The notes under the pieces: model-generated
Seen by the model: only the letters and a program-made list of their open reading frames with translations
The model's database searches: none
What the model was told of the DNA's origin: nothing
Program-made: the position numbers and the translations under genes
Assembly: GCA_022578605.1 (NCBI GenBank)
Contig: MU394086.1
Location: forward strand, 186,001 to 250,000
Source of the DNA: Camillea tinctor
Taxonomy: Eukaryota; Ascomycota; Sordariomycetes; Xylariales; Xylariaceae
Length of the DNA stretch: 64,000 bases
Reading direction: 5' to 3'
Part shown: positions 27,581-40,205 of the stretch, in pieces
Layout of the letters: each line of letters begins with the position of its first letter
Position numbering within the stretch: position 1 is the first letter of the stretch

Positions 27581-27719
27581 CCTACTTTACTCTATACTTC
27601 ACCTCCTCTGCCTGACTTCACCTTATTTACCAAAACCTAAGTCATAAGCTCAAGACTAGAAACATTGTCTTTTATCCCTTTTTTTTTGACATCATCGTCA
27701 TCATCATCATAACTATAAC

Positions 27720-27800
27720 CCACAACCGCAACCGCAACCACAACCACAACCACAACCACAACCACAACCACAACTACAAATACAACTACAAATACAACAG
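27720..27800 (+). repeat. CAACCA hexanucleotide repeat in the leader of the 28052 gene
   Basis: The units (CAACCG)n then (CAACCA)n decay into CAACTACAAATA. The repeat lies between the TATA box and the start codon, so it is probably an unstructured CAA-type mRNA leader, a class known to favour scanning and cap-driven initiation. Confidence 0.7.
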
Positions 27801-28051
27801 CAAGATACATTGAGTTGAACCATCAACCTCTTTTATCAACTCTAGACTTTACATTTGTTGTCCTCACAAGTGTGCTGCTTTCTCTCAAGCCATTGCACTT
27901 GCACAACACTCGCATCCACGCACATACACACGCGTACCGTACATAGATAGACAACCGTCTCTCCGTCTGTCTATCTATTATCTACCATATCTCTGCAACT
28001 TCTTAGAGCCAACCTCCTAAACTTCTCGTCGTCACCACCATCACCATCACC

Positions 28052-28177
28052 ATGGCTGCTAAGGAGTTCCAACCTCTCGTGAACAACTGCTGCACATTTT
28101 GCTGCAAGGCCGTCGACTTCGGTACTCACGACTACTGCGGAACCAACTGGGATTCTTGTCCCAGATGCCCCAATTAG
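28052..28177 (+). CDS. Candidate cysteine-rich microprotein, 41 residues
   Basis: The ATG at 28052 has an excellent initiation context (CACCATGGCT) and is the first ATG after a TATA box about 475 bp upstream. The product starts MAAKEFQPLVNN and then carries seven cysteines in 29 residues: C13-C14-x2-C17-C18, C29, C36 and C39, ending CPRCPN. There is no signal peptide, so it should stay in the cell. The paired CC and CxxC spacing would suit metal binding or a small disulfide or zinc knuckle, but that is inference and I recognise no family. The leader contains a CAACCA repeat and a CACCAT repeat just before the start. The frame ends in TAG, and no intron is needed. It is too short for most gene callers. 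Confidence 0.5.
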   Translation: MAAKEFQPLVNNCCTFCCKAVDFGTHDYCGTNWDSCPRCPN

Positions 28178-31100
28178 AGGCAGCTGAACCCCTTCTCCTG
28201 GCTGCAGCAAGCCACGAGCCAGTTCTAGAACACCGTCTACGTCCTCAGCCGTCACTGTTTACAACGGTGCAACCTTTGTCGGCGCCATCATCCGCCAGAA
28301 CCAACTTGCTATTTGACCATCCAATCCTTCTTCCGAGCGAATAGCCACGGCCATGTCCGAGACACTTTTTTGGCCTATGTGCTCTCTTTCCTTTTTTTTT
28401 TTTTGACTTCACCAACAACCGACAAGCAGGAACTCCTGCAAACATGTATGGACGTTGAGGATCAGCGGCAGCAGAATTCGAAATCATCATACACCCCTCC
28501 CTACCTCCCTACCTCGACTTCCCCCCTTTTTGCTTTTTGAAGGCGTGGTGTTCAAATATCTTTCACTCTTATGACCACGCATGCACTCCTTCGTTCACTC
28601 ACCCACTCACTCTCGTCTTCTATCCCCCTATGGGTTGCCCCGCATGCAAGGCTGATGGTGAGACGGATGCGCGGTGTGCTTGCTGTTCCTGATAGTACCT
28701 TACCACGCCTTCTTGGCCCTGCATGCCGCGCTACACTGCACTGCAACGAACTAGCAACATGACTATCGTTCATCCTCTTACCGCCCCTTCAACTGCCTGC
28801 CGATCCTCCGCCTTTCCCGGCTACGGGCTTCGTTCTCTCACTCGATCTATCCTCAAAATGCAAACTCACATTCTATCGTTTCATTCGCCGCATACGCATA
28901 CCACGACTCATGACTATCATTATTCTTGTACTATCTTGTTTTCATCACTTTTTATTTTTATATCGAGGGGTAAAAAAAAAATTGGGCTGAGCTGGAGTTT
29001 TTTTTTTTTTTTTGCTTTTTCTTGCTTTTCGCCCCCCCTTTTTTTCATGGGCATTGAGCGCAGAGCATCTGTGAATTTCCATTTATCGATCATATGGCTG
29101 GCATTCTTACATGATACTTTTTTTGGACCTGCAATTGCAGGGTAGGCGCAAATTCTCAAGGACGGTTTATCATAGGCGCTTCGGATCTCCCTCCTTTTTT
29201 TTTCTTTTTTCTTTCATTAGTTTTCTTTGACCCCAATGATACCCGTCCATCTCGACTTGCCTCTTAGGTGGAGTCTTGCCGTGTCCCCTTCCTCCCCCTC
29301 TTTACGCCCAAATGCATGCTCGATCGGGGTAGGCAACCTGCCGGGCAGATCTTCTCTAACTGTCACGCCATTTCAGCTGGGTATTTGAGCCGGCATCTAC
29401 AGATAGGATGGCATTGGTTTCCAGCTTCGCCTGCGAGTGCCTGAGGGAGACGCTGGTGCAGATAGCGGACGACTCGGCAATGCAGGACGACCTTGGGGGC
29501 AGGCAAGGTGGGCTGATGATGACGGGACAGGTACCTTGTCGTGCGCACAATTAGGAAGGGGTGGGAGGTGCAAAACGGGATAGCTATCTCTTTTGCAATG
29601 GACTTTTACATGGCTTGGGTATATTACTTGGGTGGCTTGCTTTTTCTCTCATCACTCGTTTCTCTCACATTACACATTGGACAGGAGGGACGAGGTCATT
29701 GGGAATAATGGGAAATGATCTGGGGGGGCTTTTGGGACATGGGAGATATCACGACATTGTACTGCGTTTTCCTGTTACGAGAAATTTAAGGAGGCATTTT
29801 TACAATACCCAATCAACACTTTACAGTTACATTATGCGTGCTTGTTCAGCGTCAGTATGACGCACGTATCATCGTGACTTGTCCACCATGTTTTCTTTTT
29901 TTCCCTCACTTGCTTTGACGTGATGATACCTTTTACCCTTCCCTGATGCCGCTTACACACCTCGCTATAGGAGGCTTTGGTCCTGCCGTGGACGTCCTAC
30001 TCCCTCCTTCGACTTGGAGACGTGAATCTGATTCGGTGCCGTAGCTCGACTAACCACTCCATGCAGAACGATGCAAGGGGGTATAAGTGGTTTTAAGGCA
30101 TGAAATAAAAGAGGGGGTCCCGCTACAGAAAAGAAAAGAAAAGAGATAGGCATGTTTCAAAGTAAGAAGAAAAATCTTTTCCCTTCTTTTTTTTCTTTTT
30201 TCTTTTTTTTTTGCCTGGTTGAGGCAAAATTCGCGCTTGCAGTACAGTATCTCACTGGGGGAAAAACGCGCCACATAGGTCACCTAGCTGCTCGAGACCC
30301 TTGCATCTCGAGCGACACATACACACACCCACACAAAGATTACACGCGCGCACATACCCAGACACAGACAGGAAGGGGGGAAGGAGGATTGGGGGAAGGG
30401 GGGAGGAAAAACTACGCATGGCTTGGCTTCGCACAGACATTAGATATCAGACACACATACAGCCTCGTCATATCGTGCCGCAATCCGTAAGAAGAAAAAA
30501 GAATGACGCATAGAAAAGATTTCTGAAAAAAAAAAAATATACCGCCATCGTGGGCTGACACCAGCGAAACGTGGACGATGATCGTTCGTGTTTTGATGGG
30601 AAGTGTGAAAAAAAAAACCTCCCGAAACAGGGGTTAAGGGGGAGCAAAGGAAAAGTACATAGGTAGGTACATAGGCTATAGCTTGTGTTTTTCTTTCTTT
30701 TTTTCTTTTCTTCTTCTACTTTCCCCTTCTGGAAATCTGAAGTCCTAGGTACGGTTTTTTATAAAATTTATAAAAAAAGAAAAAAGTATCGGTTATCCGA
30801 CAAATACCCGTAAAACCACCACCGTTTTCATACGACCTTTGCACGACTACATAGATCTCTGTTTTGTTCGTTTATCTACCAAATCGGTTTTCTTTTACAC
30901 CCTCCACCCCCCCCTTCCTGTTCCTCGTTTCGCTCGCAAGCTACTATACGTTACATGTGGATTCACGTACATGCGTACATATATACACACGGGTTCAGAA
31001 GGGGGTGGAAGGAGGAAAGGGTAGATGGGGGTGGATTAGTCACAAACTTTTGATTCTCAGGCTCTTTCTATCTCGTATATCGGGATTTGAGGAGCAAGGA

Positions 31101-31894
31101 TATCTTCTCTTGATTAACGATGCATCAAGGGTGGTTCAATTGGTCGGTAGAAATCATAGGTTTGCTAGTTTGAGAAAGGAGGGGAGAGAAAAGCAAAAAA
31201 AGAAAAAGAAAAAAAAGAAAACACAAGGGACGGACGGCGGGATTTGAATGACCATGGTCGATGGCTATGATGGGAAGAGAGGAAGAGAACAAGATAAAAG
31301 CTCGGGGTAGCATGAACCGATGAGTAGAGTAAGGAGGTATTGTAAGAGGTTAATAGATACATTACACACTACATACGTCAATATTAGCGTGTATAATATT
31401 TTCTTTTAGGATTTTTCCTTTTTTTAGAGTGCTTTTTGCCTTACTTCTGCTTCTGAGAACGAATACGTGCATTTTGCTGACACCTATCTAACCTAACTTA
31501 CCACTTACCATGCGCCGCCCCCTTGGAGTAATCACGCAGAAGAACAATTCTAGCGTCTCCCACCCCCCCTCTGCTCTCTTCCATTCGCCACTCACAGAAC
31601 CCGGGAATTTCCCATGCGAGGCATTCTTGGCTTTTAGGTACATAGTCTCTACCTTCCCGGCTAAGTACCAGGGACTCGACGGTGACAATGTTATGCAAGG
31701 TTGGGGCAAAGGGGGGGGAAGAAAAAAGAAAAAGAAAAATAAGGATAGATGGAAGATGTCATTGTCGAATAGGAGGAGGGAGGACCGTTAGAAAAGAGGC
31801 GTAGGCGTAGTATAGTGTATATAATATATAGTATATAGATAGATATAAGATGCACCTTGATATATATTACATGTACTCTCATATAGGCATATAT

Positions 31895-31976
31895 ACCCAG
31901 GTATACGGAGTATATATATAGAACTTATCCATTCCTTCCATACATACATACATACGTACATATATATATATATATG
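31895..31976. repeat. TATA / TACA microsatellite
   Basis: (TA)n, then (CATA)n, then (TA)n in about 80 bp, including tacatacatacatacgtac and a 16-bp TA run. Confidence 0.8.
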
Positions 31977-33502
31977 CCTCCACGTAACCTACATATGTAT
32001 ATCTATATTACCTTGACGCCCTATACCGACAGGCACAGTATGCGTGTCAGACACGGGCAAAAAGAAAAGATAACGAATGAAGAATAAGCCATCTATCCAT
32101 CTACATTGTATAGCTCCTTACGTAGCTATCTATATACAAATTACCATATTCTTTTTCTCCACTGCCTAGCTTGCAACCGCATATCGGACCATCAACACCA
32201 ACCAATCCTCTCCCAACTCTCCCTCTAGCCGGGCGTGCAACGACTCACAAACGAACCCCCCAGGAAGAAAGAAAAGAAAAGAACACAGGAACAACACGAA
32301 CCCGCAGGTCGTTCGGCTATATAATAGCAGCTATATTACATCGCGCTCTCGGGCCTTCGCATTGTTGCGAAAGAACGAGAGGATCTCGATAGGTTATAGA
32401 GACAGGCAGGCAGGCAGGTAGGTAGTCAGCTGGGTAACGTATAAGCAAATCCTTCGGGGGATTGCTTAGGCGCCATACCTACGGTGCGGACCGGTTCGGA
32501 TCGGACCGATCCCCCCCCTTTATTCCATCTATTTTATCCCCCAACCTAAGTAATCCCCTTAGTAAGTCTGCTTTCATTTCGGCCGTCTCTTGGCGTATGT
32601 GAGTACGAGAAATGAAAGACGAAATAATTATTCCAGCAATGGTGACTCTTCAGGGCACATCCCCGGAGATTTGGGGGAGGGGAAAGAGAGAGAGAAAAAA
32701 GTCGGCAAGGCGGAGCCGAGAGCCGTTGAAGAGGTGAGCTGAAAAGAAATGAGGTTTAAAAAATGGCTAGCTATGGACACTACATAGGCAACCTACTAGG
32801 TATGTAACTCGAGTTAGCTTGCATGTATGTAAGTAATATTGAATACATACATACATACATAGGTTGAAAGGTAAACTAACTATTGTGAGTAAAGAAAAGA
32901 AAGAAGGCAAAAAAAAAAGAAAGAAAAAGAAAAAAAGAAGAAAAAAAAGCAGATTTACTACTAATTACCACCCCCGGTTGTGGAGTCGTGTGTGATCTGC
33001 GCGCTTGTGCAGGGGAAAGAAGGGAAGAGAGAAGAAAGTGGGTTGCTTGTATGTATGTAGGTATTGTATAAAAGTAAATGTATTTTTATTTTGTCGATAA
33101 CGGGGGAATCGATAAGTCCTTCTGCGAACTAAAATGTGCGTCCTTGTCCCCCTTTCCTCCCTTCTGGCACGTGTGTAGTATAGTAAGAGTACAGAGAGAG
33201 CTCAACTTCACAACTTAGTTATACGGGAACCCCCAGGCTGGAAACCGTAGTTTATACAAGGCCTCATTGTAAAGCAAGCAGTCCGTATGGATCTCGTAAG
33301 AAAAAAACAAGCTTCCGTTCTTACATCTGTTCTATTATCCGCTTTTCCCCATCCTCTTCACACCCCGCCTTCATCCTCTTCCTCCCCCCCTTGTACCTAG
33401 GGCCTGAGACCATTTACTGAAAGCGGATTTGCCTGCCAGACTATGATGGATGAGGATCTCACGACCCAGATAAAAGTTCCAAGCAGGCGGGCGGGATATT
33501 AG

Positions 33503-33540
33503 GGTGTGCGTATGCGTGCGTGCGTGCGTGTGTGTGTGAG
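33503..33540. repeat. GCGT / GT microsatellite
   Basis: (TGCG)n grading into (TG)n, a pure simple repeat. Confidence 0.8.
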
Positions 33541-34917
33541 CGGCGAAGCTAAACCAAAAGAAAAAAAGAAAAAACCGCCTCTTTCCCCTCCCCCCTTTCA
33601 GTAAATTTCCATCTCCCCCCGCCGGAATATTCTTCGCCTCATCATTGCGCGGGATCGACTTCCCAAACCCCAGAAAAGGGGGGGATCTAGACCTCGTCGA
33701 TGATCTACCGACCAGGCCAGAGATGTCACGGTTAGACCGACGGCCACTGCAACGGCATGGCATAGGCATGGCATATAGCATGACATAACATGCTTTGCTG
33801 TTTCTATTCATACCCGGCCCCCTTCCGTACATCCTGAGGAGCCGGCAGAGACGGTAGCAGCGCAACCCCCCCTTTTCCGGAACCATACGAGGAGGGACGA
33901 GAAGGCGTTACGACCCCCTTACGCCCGTGCCGAGGTGCCATGGAGAAGGTAGGGGGAGAGAGCACGATGATTCCGTGATGACGCCTCACGTCTAGCCAAC
34001 CAACCAAGCGGCTCTTTAAGTCGGTAGGTAAAAAGGTGGGAGGGAGAGAGAGAGAGAGCGGTGGCCACCGAATGTACGTAGCGAGCTATCTTCTTTTGAA
34101 GTTTTGCATATTGTGTCTCAGTCCCTATTCGCTGAGTGTCTTATATGCAACGCACAAGCTGTGTACGGCCCCCCTCGCGGTTAGGGCGAATCGGGCACCC
34201 CATGCGAGACAAGAGGGCAATGGCAATATAGGTAGCAAGTGTTGACAACGGCAAGTACCGGGCAATATCAGCCATCTGAAAGGAAGGGCAGATCACTCTC
34301 CACAGGCTAGACCGCTCTGGGCGGCTAGGTACTGTCACGCTATCGTTATTACCTTCCTCATATCTGTGCTGTTTTCGGTGAGGTGATAGGTTACCTGGGT
34401 TACTCTCCTCTTTGCCTACCCTCCATCCCTCTGGTTGCCTTCTCCTAGAAGAGCAGGCATGGTTGCAGATAAAGTATGCTCTATACACGCATGCGCGCAG
34501 GGTATCAGTCGTTGTAATGTGTGCCAGAAGTCACGTTGTGGCTTGCTGCTGTGTGAGAGAGAAAAGGGGGGTCACGTTAAATATCGTGAGCTGGGTAGGC
34601 ATGGACAGCAAAGCAAAATGCAATGCACTTAAATTTCAGCGGACTAAAGACTGCAGCACATCACGCATCAGAACCAGAAAACAGAAATCAGGAAAATCGG
34701 AAATTAGAAGAAATATTCCAGCCCTGTAGGAGCGCAGGGGGGGGGATCCAGAGAACAGGGGATTGATGTGAGTGAGCTGCATAAGGCAAGTGAAAAAAAA
34801 AGAGGATAATATGTAAGATAGATAGGTACCTATGTGTTCACAATGTAGCTATATCCAGTAACACTTAGTGCTAGGTATTCCTATGAACATGTTTAGCGGT
34901 TAGCCGGGCGAACTAGA

Positions 34918-35199
34918 CTAGGTTACTCGATTTGCGTTAATCGTGTCCCGTCTTGTCCAGCGGTGCATTGGCGTCGCAGTCCGCTGGCTATCCGTTAGAT
35001 GGTTGGCAGGGGCCTGTTGTTGGTCTAAGTGTTCGTACCCGTATTGCTGCGATATGTTCCTGTCTGCTTGTGCAAGCCGTGCTTCAATCAGCGGTGCATA
35101 TGCATTTACATCGTGCGTCAACACGGCCGAACTGGACAGGTGGGAATGACTAGTCCGGGACCCATCGTGGATCTTCTGCTTCTTGGGTGCCTCGGTCAT
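34918..35199 (-). CDS. Hypothetical protein (93 residues), weak candidate
   Basis: The ATG at 35199 opens a 93-codon frame that is hydrophilic and non-repetitive. It has a basic start (MTEAPKKQKIHDG), a Ser/His stretch, then a plausible helical segment (YAPLIEARLAQADRNISQQ) and a Gln-rich part. Codon third positions are mildly GC-biased. No family is recognised, and no intron or promoter element was confirmed. Overlapping plus-strand frames of similar length also exist, which lowers confidence. It may be a short gene, a first exon or chance. Confidence 0.3.
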   Translation of the reverse strand: MTEAPKKQKIHDGSRTSHSHLSSSAVLTHDVNAYAPLIEARLAQADRNISQQYGYEHLDQQQAPANHLTDSQRTATPMHRWTRRDTINANRVT

Positions 35200-36737
35200 T
35201 ATGGTACTTCACTATGGGGCATGTCCGGTACAATCTGTATTTGATACGTCAGTTCGAAGGTCTCATTTTCTAGAAGTGCCCTTAGGTGTTGGGTTGGAGA
35301 AAGGGTAAGTATGTATGCGTGTAAGTATGTGAAAAGTAAAAGCTAGATAGTTGGCAATCAAGAGAAAAGCCGAGGGAAACGAATACAGTTAGTCCTCTAA
35401 GCTAAAAGTAACACAACTGTTGGTTTGGAATATTTAATGCATATGGTGGTATAGATACCTGGCTCTAGGCATAAAAAATGTTATACAGATAATTATGTAC
35501 TGGTGCCGTGCATTTCCTTCGCCACAGCTTTAGCTAGCACCCTTTCAGCAGAATCTCACGCCTATCACGGAGCTCAATCTATTTCAAAGGCTATAGAGTA
35601 TGAGAAAGGCATTAGTTCGTGCCATCCATCTAGAGGAGGGGTAAGTTGAAGCTCAAGGGTTCATAGAGATATTAACTAACTGAACATGTGGCTTACGTTT
35701 TACCCACACGGTTGCAAGCCTGGACAAAAAAAGAAGAAGAGGGTAGATATAATGGCTGAATAGACGCTCACGATCAAACATGTACACGGACATGTGTGGG
35801 AAGAAGTAGAGGCAGGGTGATAGGCACAGTTAGTGTGAGCTAGAGGGAGGCAAGTCAACTGTAAGGTGACAGATTTGGAAAGGGAAGGGTTCCATTCGAC
35901 CACAGGGACCCTCACCGACTTCACACCTTGTGATGGACATAAGTCCCATGTATACCAGGGGTGAGTGATGCAGGTCGACGGACAAGGAAGGCAGGAAATT
36001 ACTTAAGCGCGGGACGCCTGCGAAGAATGGTGCATATGACTCCTCTAAACCGTTTTCCAAACTATCGTCTTCGTGTCAAGAGGGTTCTCATCGAAGAAGG
36101 CCTCCTTCCCATCACCTCGGTGCTGCAGTGCTTTGTTGTTCGAGCATTCTTCCCTGTAGGCCTGCTGTCTCGCGTACATGGCGCCAAGACCCGACCGTCA
36201 CATATCATATATTGACATCTCATCTGGCTGTATGAGGGAGGTTGGCTGGAGAGCACGGACATTGCTTGCAAGGTGAGACATACCATTATGTAGGATATGT
36301 CTCTGCGCCAATCCCGATATACATACACCCCAAAGTAACCGCCAGCTCGGCTGTATTAGTTCCCCAATAACCAACGTTTCCCAGACTCCAGGCCGGCCTA
36401 AAAGGGCCATTGTTCATAAATAGCAGCAAAGGTTCGCCGCAGTAGCATTCCAGATACTCTAGGTGAATCATTCCTATCCGGAGATGCTGCCTCCCCTGCC
36501 CTCCCCACATTTGTCCGAAGTGGGCTATCACTTTCCTAACGCCGCTTTGGACCTTCGACTCACGACGTTGCGCACTGAGACACGTCATATCGAAGATATG
36601 GCCTGCCGATTACCAGTTAAGGAGATCTTGTCCGCCTTGCACATCGACTAACACCTCTGACTGACCAGACCTCGGCCGTAGACAATTGTGAATCCCCGCC
36701 GTCGACTGACGGACTCGGTAACCGCATTCTATCATCA
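35200..36737. other. Intergenic DNA 3' of EXO70
   Basis: Nothing identifiable. Several 70-100-codon frames occur on both strands (for example minus 36286-36588), but none resembles a known protein and they overlap one another. Confidence 0.45.
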
Positions 36738-38781
36738 TTAATAGAGCTTGATGAATTCGGCGGCAAAGGTGGCCTTGTCCCACTTGTATTTGTCTTTGAT
36801 GACCTCGTGGTATCGGTCCCAGAATCGGTTGTAGAGGGGCTCGAAAATCCCTTGCATGACCTTGGTGAGCATTTGCCTGACCTCGGGCTCCATGTTATAT
36901 GATTTATGGCGCTCTATGAGACCCTCAAAGCTGGCATTGAAGTTCACGACTTTGTTCTTGATGATCTCAGTCTCCTTCTTCTTCTCTTCCTTCTCCCTCC
37001 TCTTCCCCATCAGCCTCGAGGTGGGTTCAGGTTTGGACTGAGGTTGACTTGTGTGCTGAACGTCGAACAGGTGCAAGGTTACTTCTCTGCAGGCCCCAGT
37101 ATATAAGTTCTTTGCTTTCCTACGCGATTTCTCTAATGATTTTTCCGACGATTTGTCTGACGATTTGTCTGACAGTTTGCCTGACACTAATTCCTCGAGC
37201 TGATCTTCCAGGAGTATTTTGAGATTGGAATTGAAAATCGTCCGCTCGATTATGGCGACACTATTGGCTAGGAAGACCCCTACGGTGGCTTCGGATTTGC
37301 CCTTCGCCAGTGAATCCACTATATTGTCGGTTACTAATAGTGCCTTTATGGTAGCTATACAATATTTCGCGAAGATCTTGTTCCCGTCTGCTCCAGGATC
37401 GAACGATGCCAAGTCTGTGCTTGTGTTTGCTGCCGCAGCCGACTCCCAGCCGTGGTCACCTATGGATAGCATGATGCTGGATATAGGTCGCAGAAAATCG
37501 ACCATGGTCTGCAGGCGTTGCATGGTCTCGGAAACAACAGGCATCGGAGAGCCGTCAGGCGAGACCTGTACAGACTCCGCCTTGCGCTTGGTGTCCTCAA
37601 ACAGCTCGGCAAGTGAGAGCTTAGCAGTGTCGCGAACGGGCTTGAGCGCAGCAGCTAGGGTGGCCTTGAGTTCGCCGGTCCGAGTCTCGAGGTTGGTGGA
37701 TAGATTAGATATTACTTCCGTCATCTCATAGGCGAGATAGCAGTCGGTGTTAAGGTGCACTTTGATATGGTTGTTCAATTCCCGGATAGTTCGTGCCAAT
37801 TCGGCCAGCGGAGCCTGGCAGGCCGTTTGAAAGGCAGCCCCCCAGTCCTGTCGCATAAATATGTTGCAGATGTTGTCGTACTCGGCTACAAATAAGCCCT
37901 CCATTGCTTGCGCGTACATGCCAATCCCGTTGGTGCCCGCTCGGTACATAGCATCCGGATTCTTCTTCTTAGCCGTGTTCACGCTCGCATAAGCTAGGTT
38001 CACCAAGGTCTGGGATAAGTAGGGCCCTCGAATATCCGCATATATCTTGACCAAGGGGTTATCGGACGAGGTGTTGCCCGAGACATAGGAGTTCATCAAG
38101 CCCAGCCTCGATATGGTGTCCTGGGTCAGGACCGGGAAGGGCTTGTCCTTGGTGATGAAGTTGAGCGGTTCGATAGATCGGGGTGTCTCGCTTCGGAGTA
38201 GCTTATCGAACGAGGTCTCGAGCTGAGTATTTCCCGTCTTGACCAGACGTTGAAGATCGGTCATGGTCTGCTGGTTCGCGCGCAGATTCGAAGCTTTCAT
38301 ATCCTCGAGAGATTTATTGAGCCTCTTGATCGAGTTCAGGTAGGTCAACAGGCCAGCCTTTTCGGGGCCCTGCCGGATGATGTTTTCCTCGTCATTCTTG
38401 GAGTCAGCGGGCTGGCGCAAGCGCTCGATGGCAGCTAGAACAGCATCGATGTCTAATATCAGACAGCAGGATCAGCATCTAAGTCTAAGTCTTGGCTTGC
38501 AACGTATAATCATTGTATTATATTGCGTTGTATTGGGGTTACCAGTAAAAAGGTTCAGGTTCGTTCTCACTGTTTCCTAGGGTCTGTAGCTTCTTCGTCT
38601 CGCCATTGAGAGGACCAGACACCTCATGCACGCTCCTCCCGGTGGCTTCTAACCTCCCCAGACATAATTGGATCTTTTTTGTCAGCTGTGTCGTCTTTTC
38701 TAACCTCGAGTTCAATACGTCAACTTCGGCACGGGCTTCCTCGTCGGCAGCACGACGGCTGTTGCTTAGGCCGACCGCCAT
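36738..38781 (-). CDS. EXO70: Exocyst complex subunit EXO70
   Basis: Two exons, 38781-38571 and 38452-36738, with a 118-nt intron (donor gtgaga, acceptor attag), give 641 residues. Splicing at this donor restores the family sequence LGNNIDAVLAAIERLRQPAD; reading straight on would stop. The N-terminus (MAVGLSNSRRAADEEARAEV, then SRLEKTTQLTKKIQ) is the coiled-coil start typical of fungal EXO70. The middle shows ITKDKPFPVL, YRAGTNGIGMYAQAMEGLF and the helical exocyst fold, and the C-terminus ends PLYNRFWDRYHEVIKDKYKWDKATFAAEFIKLY-like. EXO70 tethers secretory vesicles to the plasma membrane by binding PI(4,5)P2 and Rho GTPases, and it matters for hyphal tip growth. One oddity is a tandem (S-D/E-K-S) segment near residue 425, which is probably a lineage-specific insertion in a loop. 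Confidence 0.95.
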
Positions 38782-38797
38782 GGTGTATGGTGTTTGG

Positions 38798-38832
38798 CTG
38801 TCCTGCCGTCCTGCCGTCCAGCCGTCCTGCGC
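38798..38832. repeat. Short GTCCTGCC tandem repeat in the EXO70 leader
   Basis: Four imperfect 9-bp units (CCTGCCGTC / CCAGCCGTC) sit just 20-50 bp upstream of the EXO70 ATG, in the likely 5' untranslated region. Confidence 0.7.
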
Positions 38833-40205
38833 AGAGGGCTTTATTTTGGTCTTGGGGCTATTCGGGATGGTTTGCGCGTGTTATAGGTAATAGGCTACGT
38901 TGCGACGAAGGCTGTCCTCTTTTTTTTTTCTTTTTTTTTTCTCAAAGGTATCAACTCGGGTATGAATGGGATAGCGAAGGCTGATGCAATCCAATGCGAC
39001 GAAGATGGCGACGACGATGATGCTTACGATGGTGGTGCTTCGTTGATGATGGTTGGTTGAATTGGTGTTTGTAAGTTGTAAAGGGAAAGGAAAATAAAGT
39101 TGGGTCCGGACAAGGAGGATGGGCGAGATGAATGGGTTAAACCTACCTAAAGCTGGGTCCCTAAAGCTGGGTCCCTAAAGCTTAGGTACCCCCTTCCGTC
39201 TTTCCGCCCATTCCGCGTCATTAGATCCACTAAAAAAACACAACTTGACACCCTAAAGCCCTTACATTAGTGCCGATTTTGAGTTCAAATGTTCTTTCCA
39301 ATGCACTTTCCAATGCAGCATCATACTATACATTACATGCAATGTTATGTATATAACATGAAGTTACCTAACCTAGGGGTACAATGTATAATTTGCACTC
39401 TTAAGACGTCATATGCAGTACATCAACAGGTACCTATAACATCAACATCAATTATAGCTTATCATCAGTGTCAACAGTAACCTTATACACTAACCTAGCT
39501 TTGTATATTGCATTGTTATTACTGGGCATTTTAATACTCTATCAATTACTTGAATCAAGTTCAAAACTCAAATTGATACATTAATCAGACCTATCCTGGC
39601 ATGATATACATTTGTGCTTGTGGTATTTTATAACGAAATATCAATGATGTGTATCTATCCAGCGCATCGAAACTTCATGTTGGACCATAACCAAAGTATG
39701 ATCATTATAGTTAAAAAGAAAAACTAATAATAACAATAATAAAATAAGGAGGGGGGAGAAAGACAGAGAAAAATGTGAGATTATATACACTTTATACCTA
39801 ACCCTGACTTGGTATGTAGCAAAACTCTCCATTGAGATATGAGGAATCTCAATTGCATATAGCGTTTAGTCCCCATACTGATAATGTCAAAAGTCGAGAA
39901 TATATGTATAATTGCAATGATGTTGATATTATCCCTTTTTATAGCAGGGACTAACACATAGCAACGTTTTTCCCCATCAGGAACCCTACCTACGTAGCTA
40001 TTCCCGTTCCCCTCGGACACTTACTTATTTCTTAAGGGCATTTGGTGACGCTATGACTACTTTATTAGTTTTATAAGTGTAGGATCTTCTACTTCCCTAG
40101 GTTAGTTTGGTAAGACACTATGGCCTAGAGAGGACACCCCGTGGTGGTTAAAGGAAACCGTAAAACTAGGTAGTTAAATAGAATTAATATGTGCAGGTCT
40201 ATGAC
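38833..40205. other. Intergenic region between EXO70 and the aminotransferase
   Basis: It contains T-rich runs (38915-38940), GAT/GGT low complexity (38995-39060) in the EXO70 promoter, a tandem CTAAAGCTGGGTCC repeat (39147-39187), then AT-rich DNA with no gene. The aminotransferase terminates at its right edge. Confidence 0.5.
39147..39187. repeat. Tandem 14-bp repeat (CTAAAGCTGGGTCC)
   Basis: Two complete units plus a partial third (CTAAAGCT), head to tail, ending in a TTAGGTACC word. Confidence 0.8.

Larger units (their letters stand above)
28178..34917. other. Gene-poor stretch with homopolymers and microsatellites
   Basis: No confident gene. Long T runs (28392-28405, 29000-29013, 30189-30212), A/G-rich tracts (31190-31220, 32900-32950), TATA/TACA satellites (31805-31975) and a GCGT/GT repeat (33503-33538) break up the sequence. 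A possible two-exon frame at 29048-29142 plus 29377-29530 is discussed under findings. The 171-codon minus frame at 33371-33886 passes through the GCGT repeat and a Phe run, so it is not credible. Confidence 0.45.

Noticed and set aside
33371..33886. 171-codon minus-strand frame
   Set aside because: It translates a GCGT/GT microsatellite and a homopolymer, with no protein-like region.
38541..38781. Short 80-residue protein ending EPEPFYW
   Set aside because: This is EXO70 exon 1 read past its splice donor into the intron.
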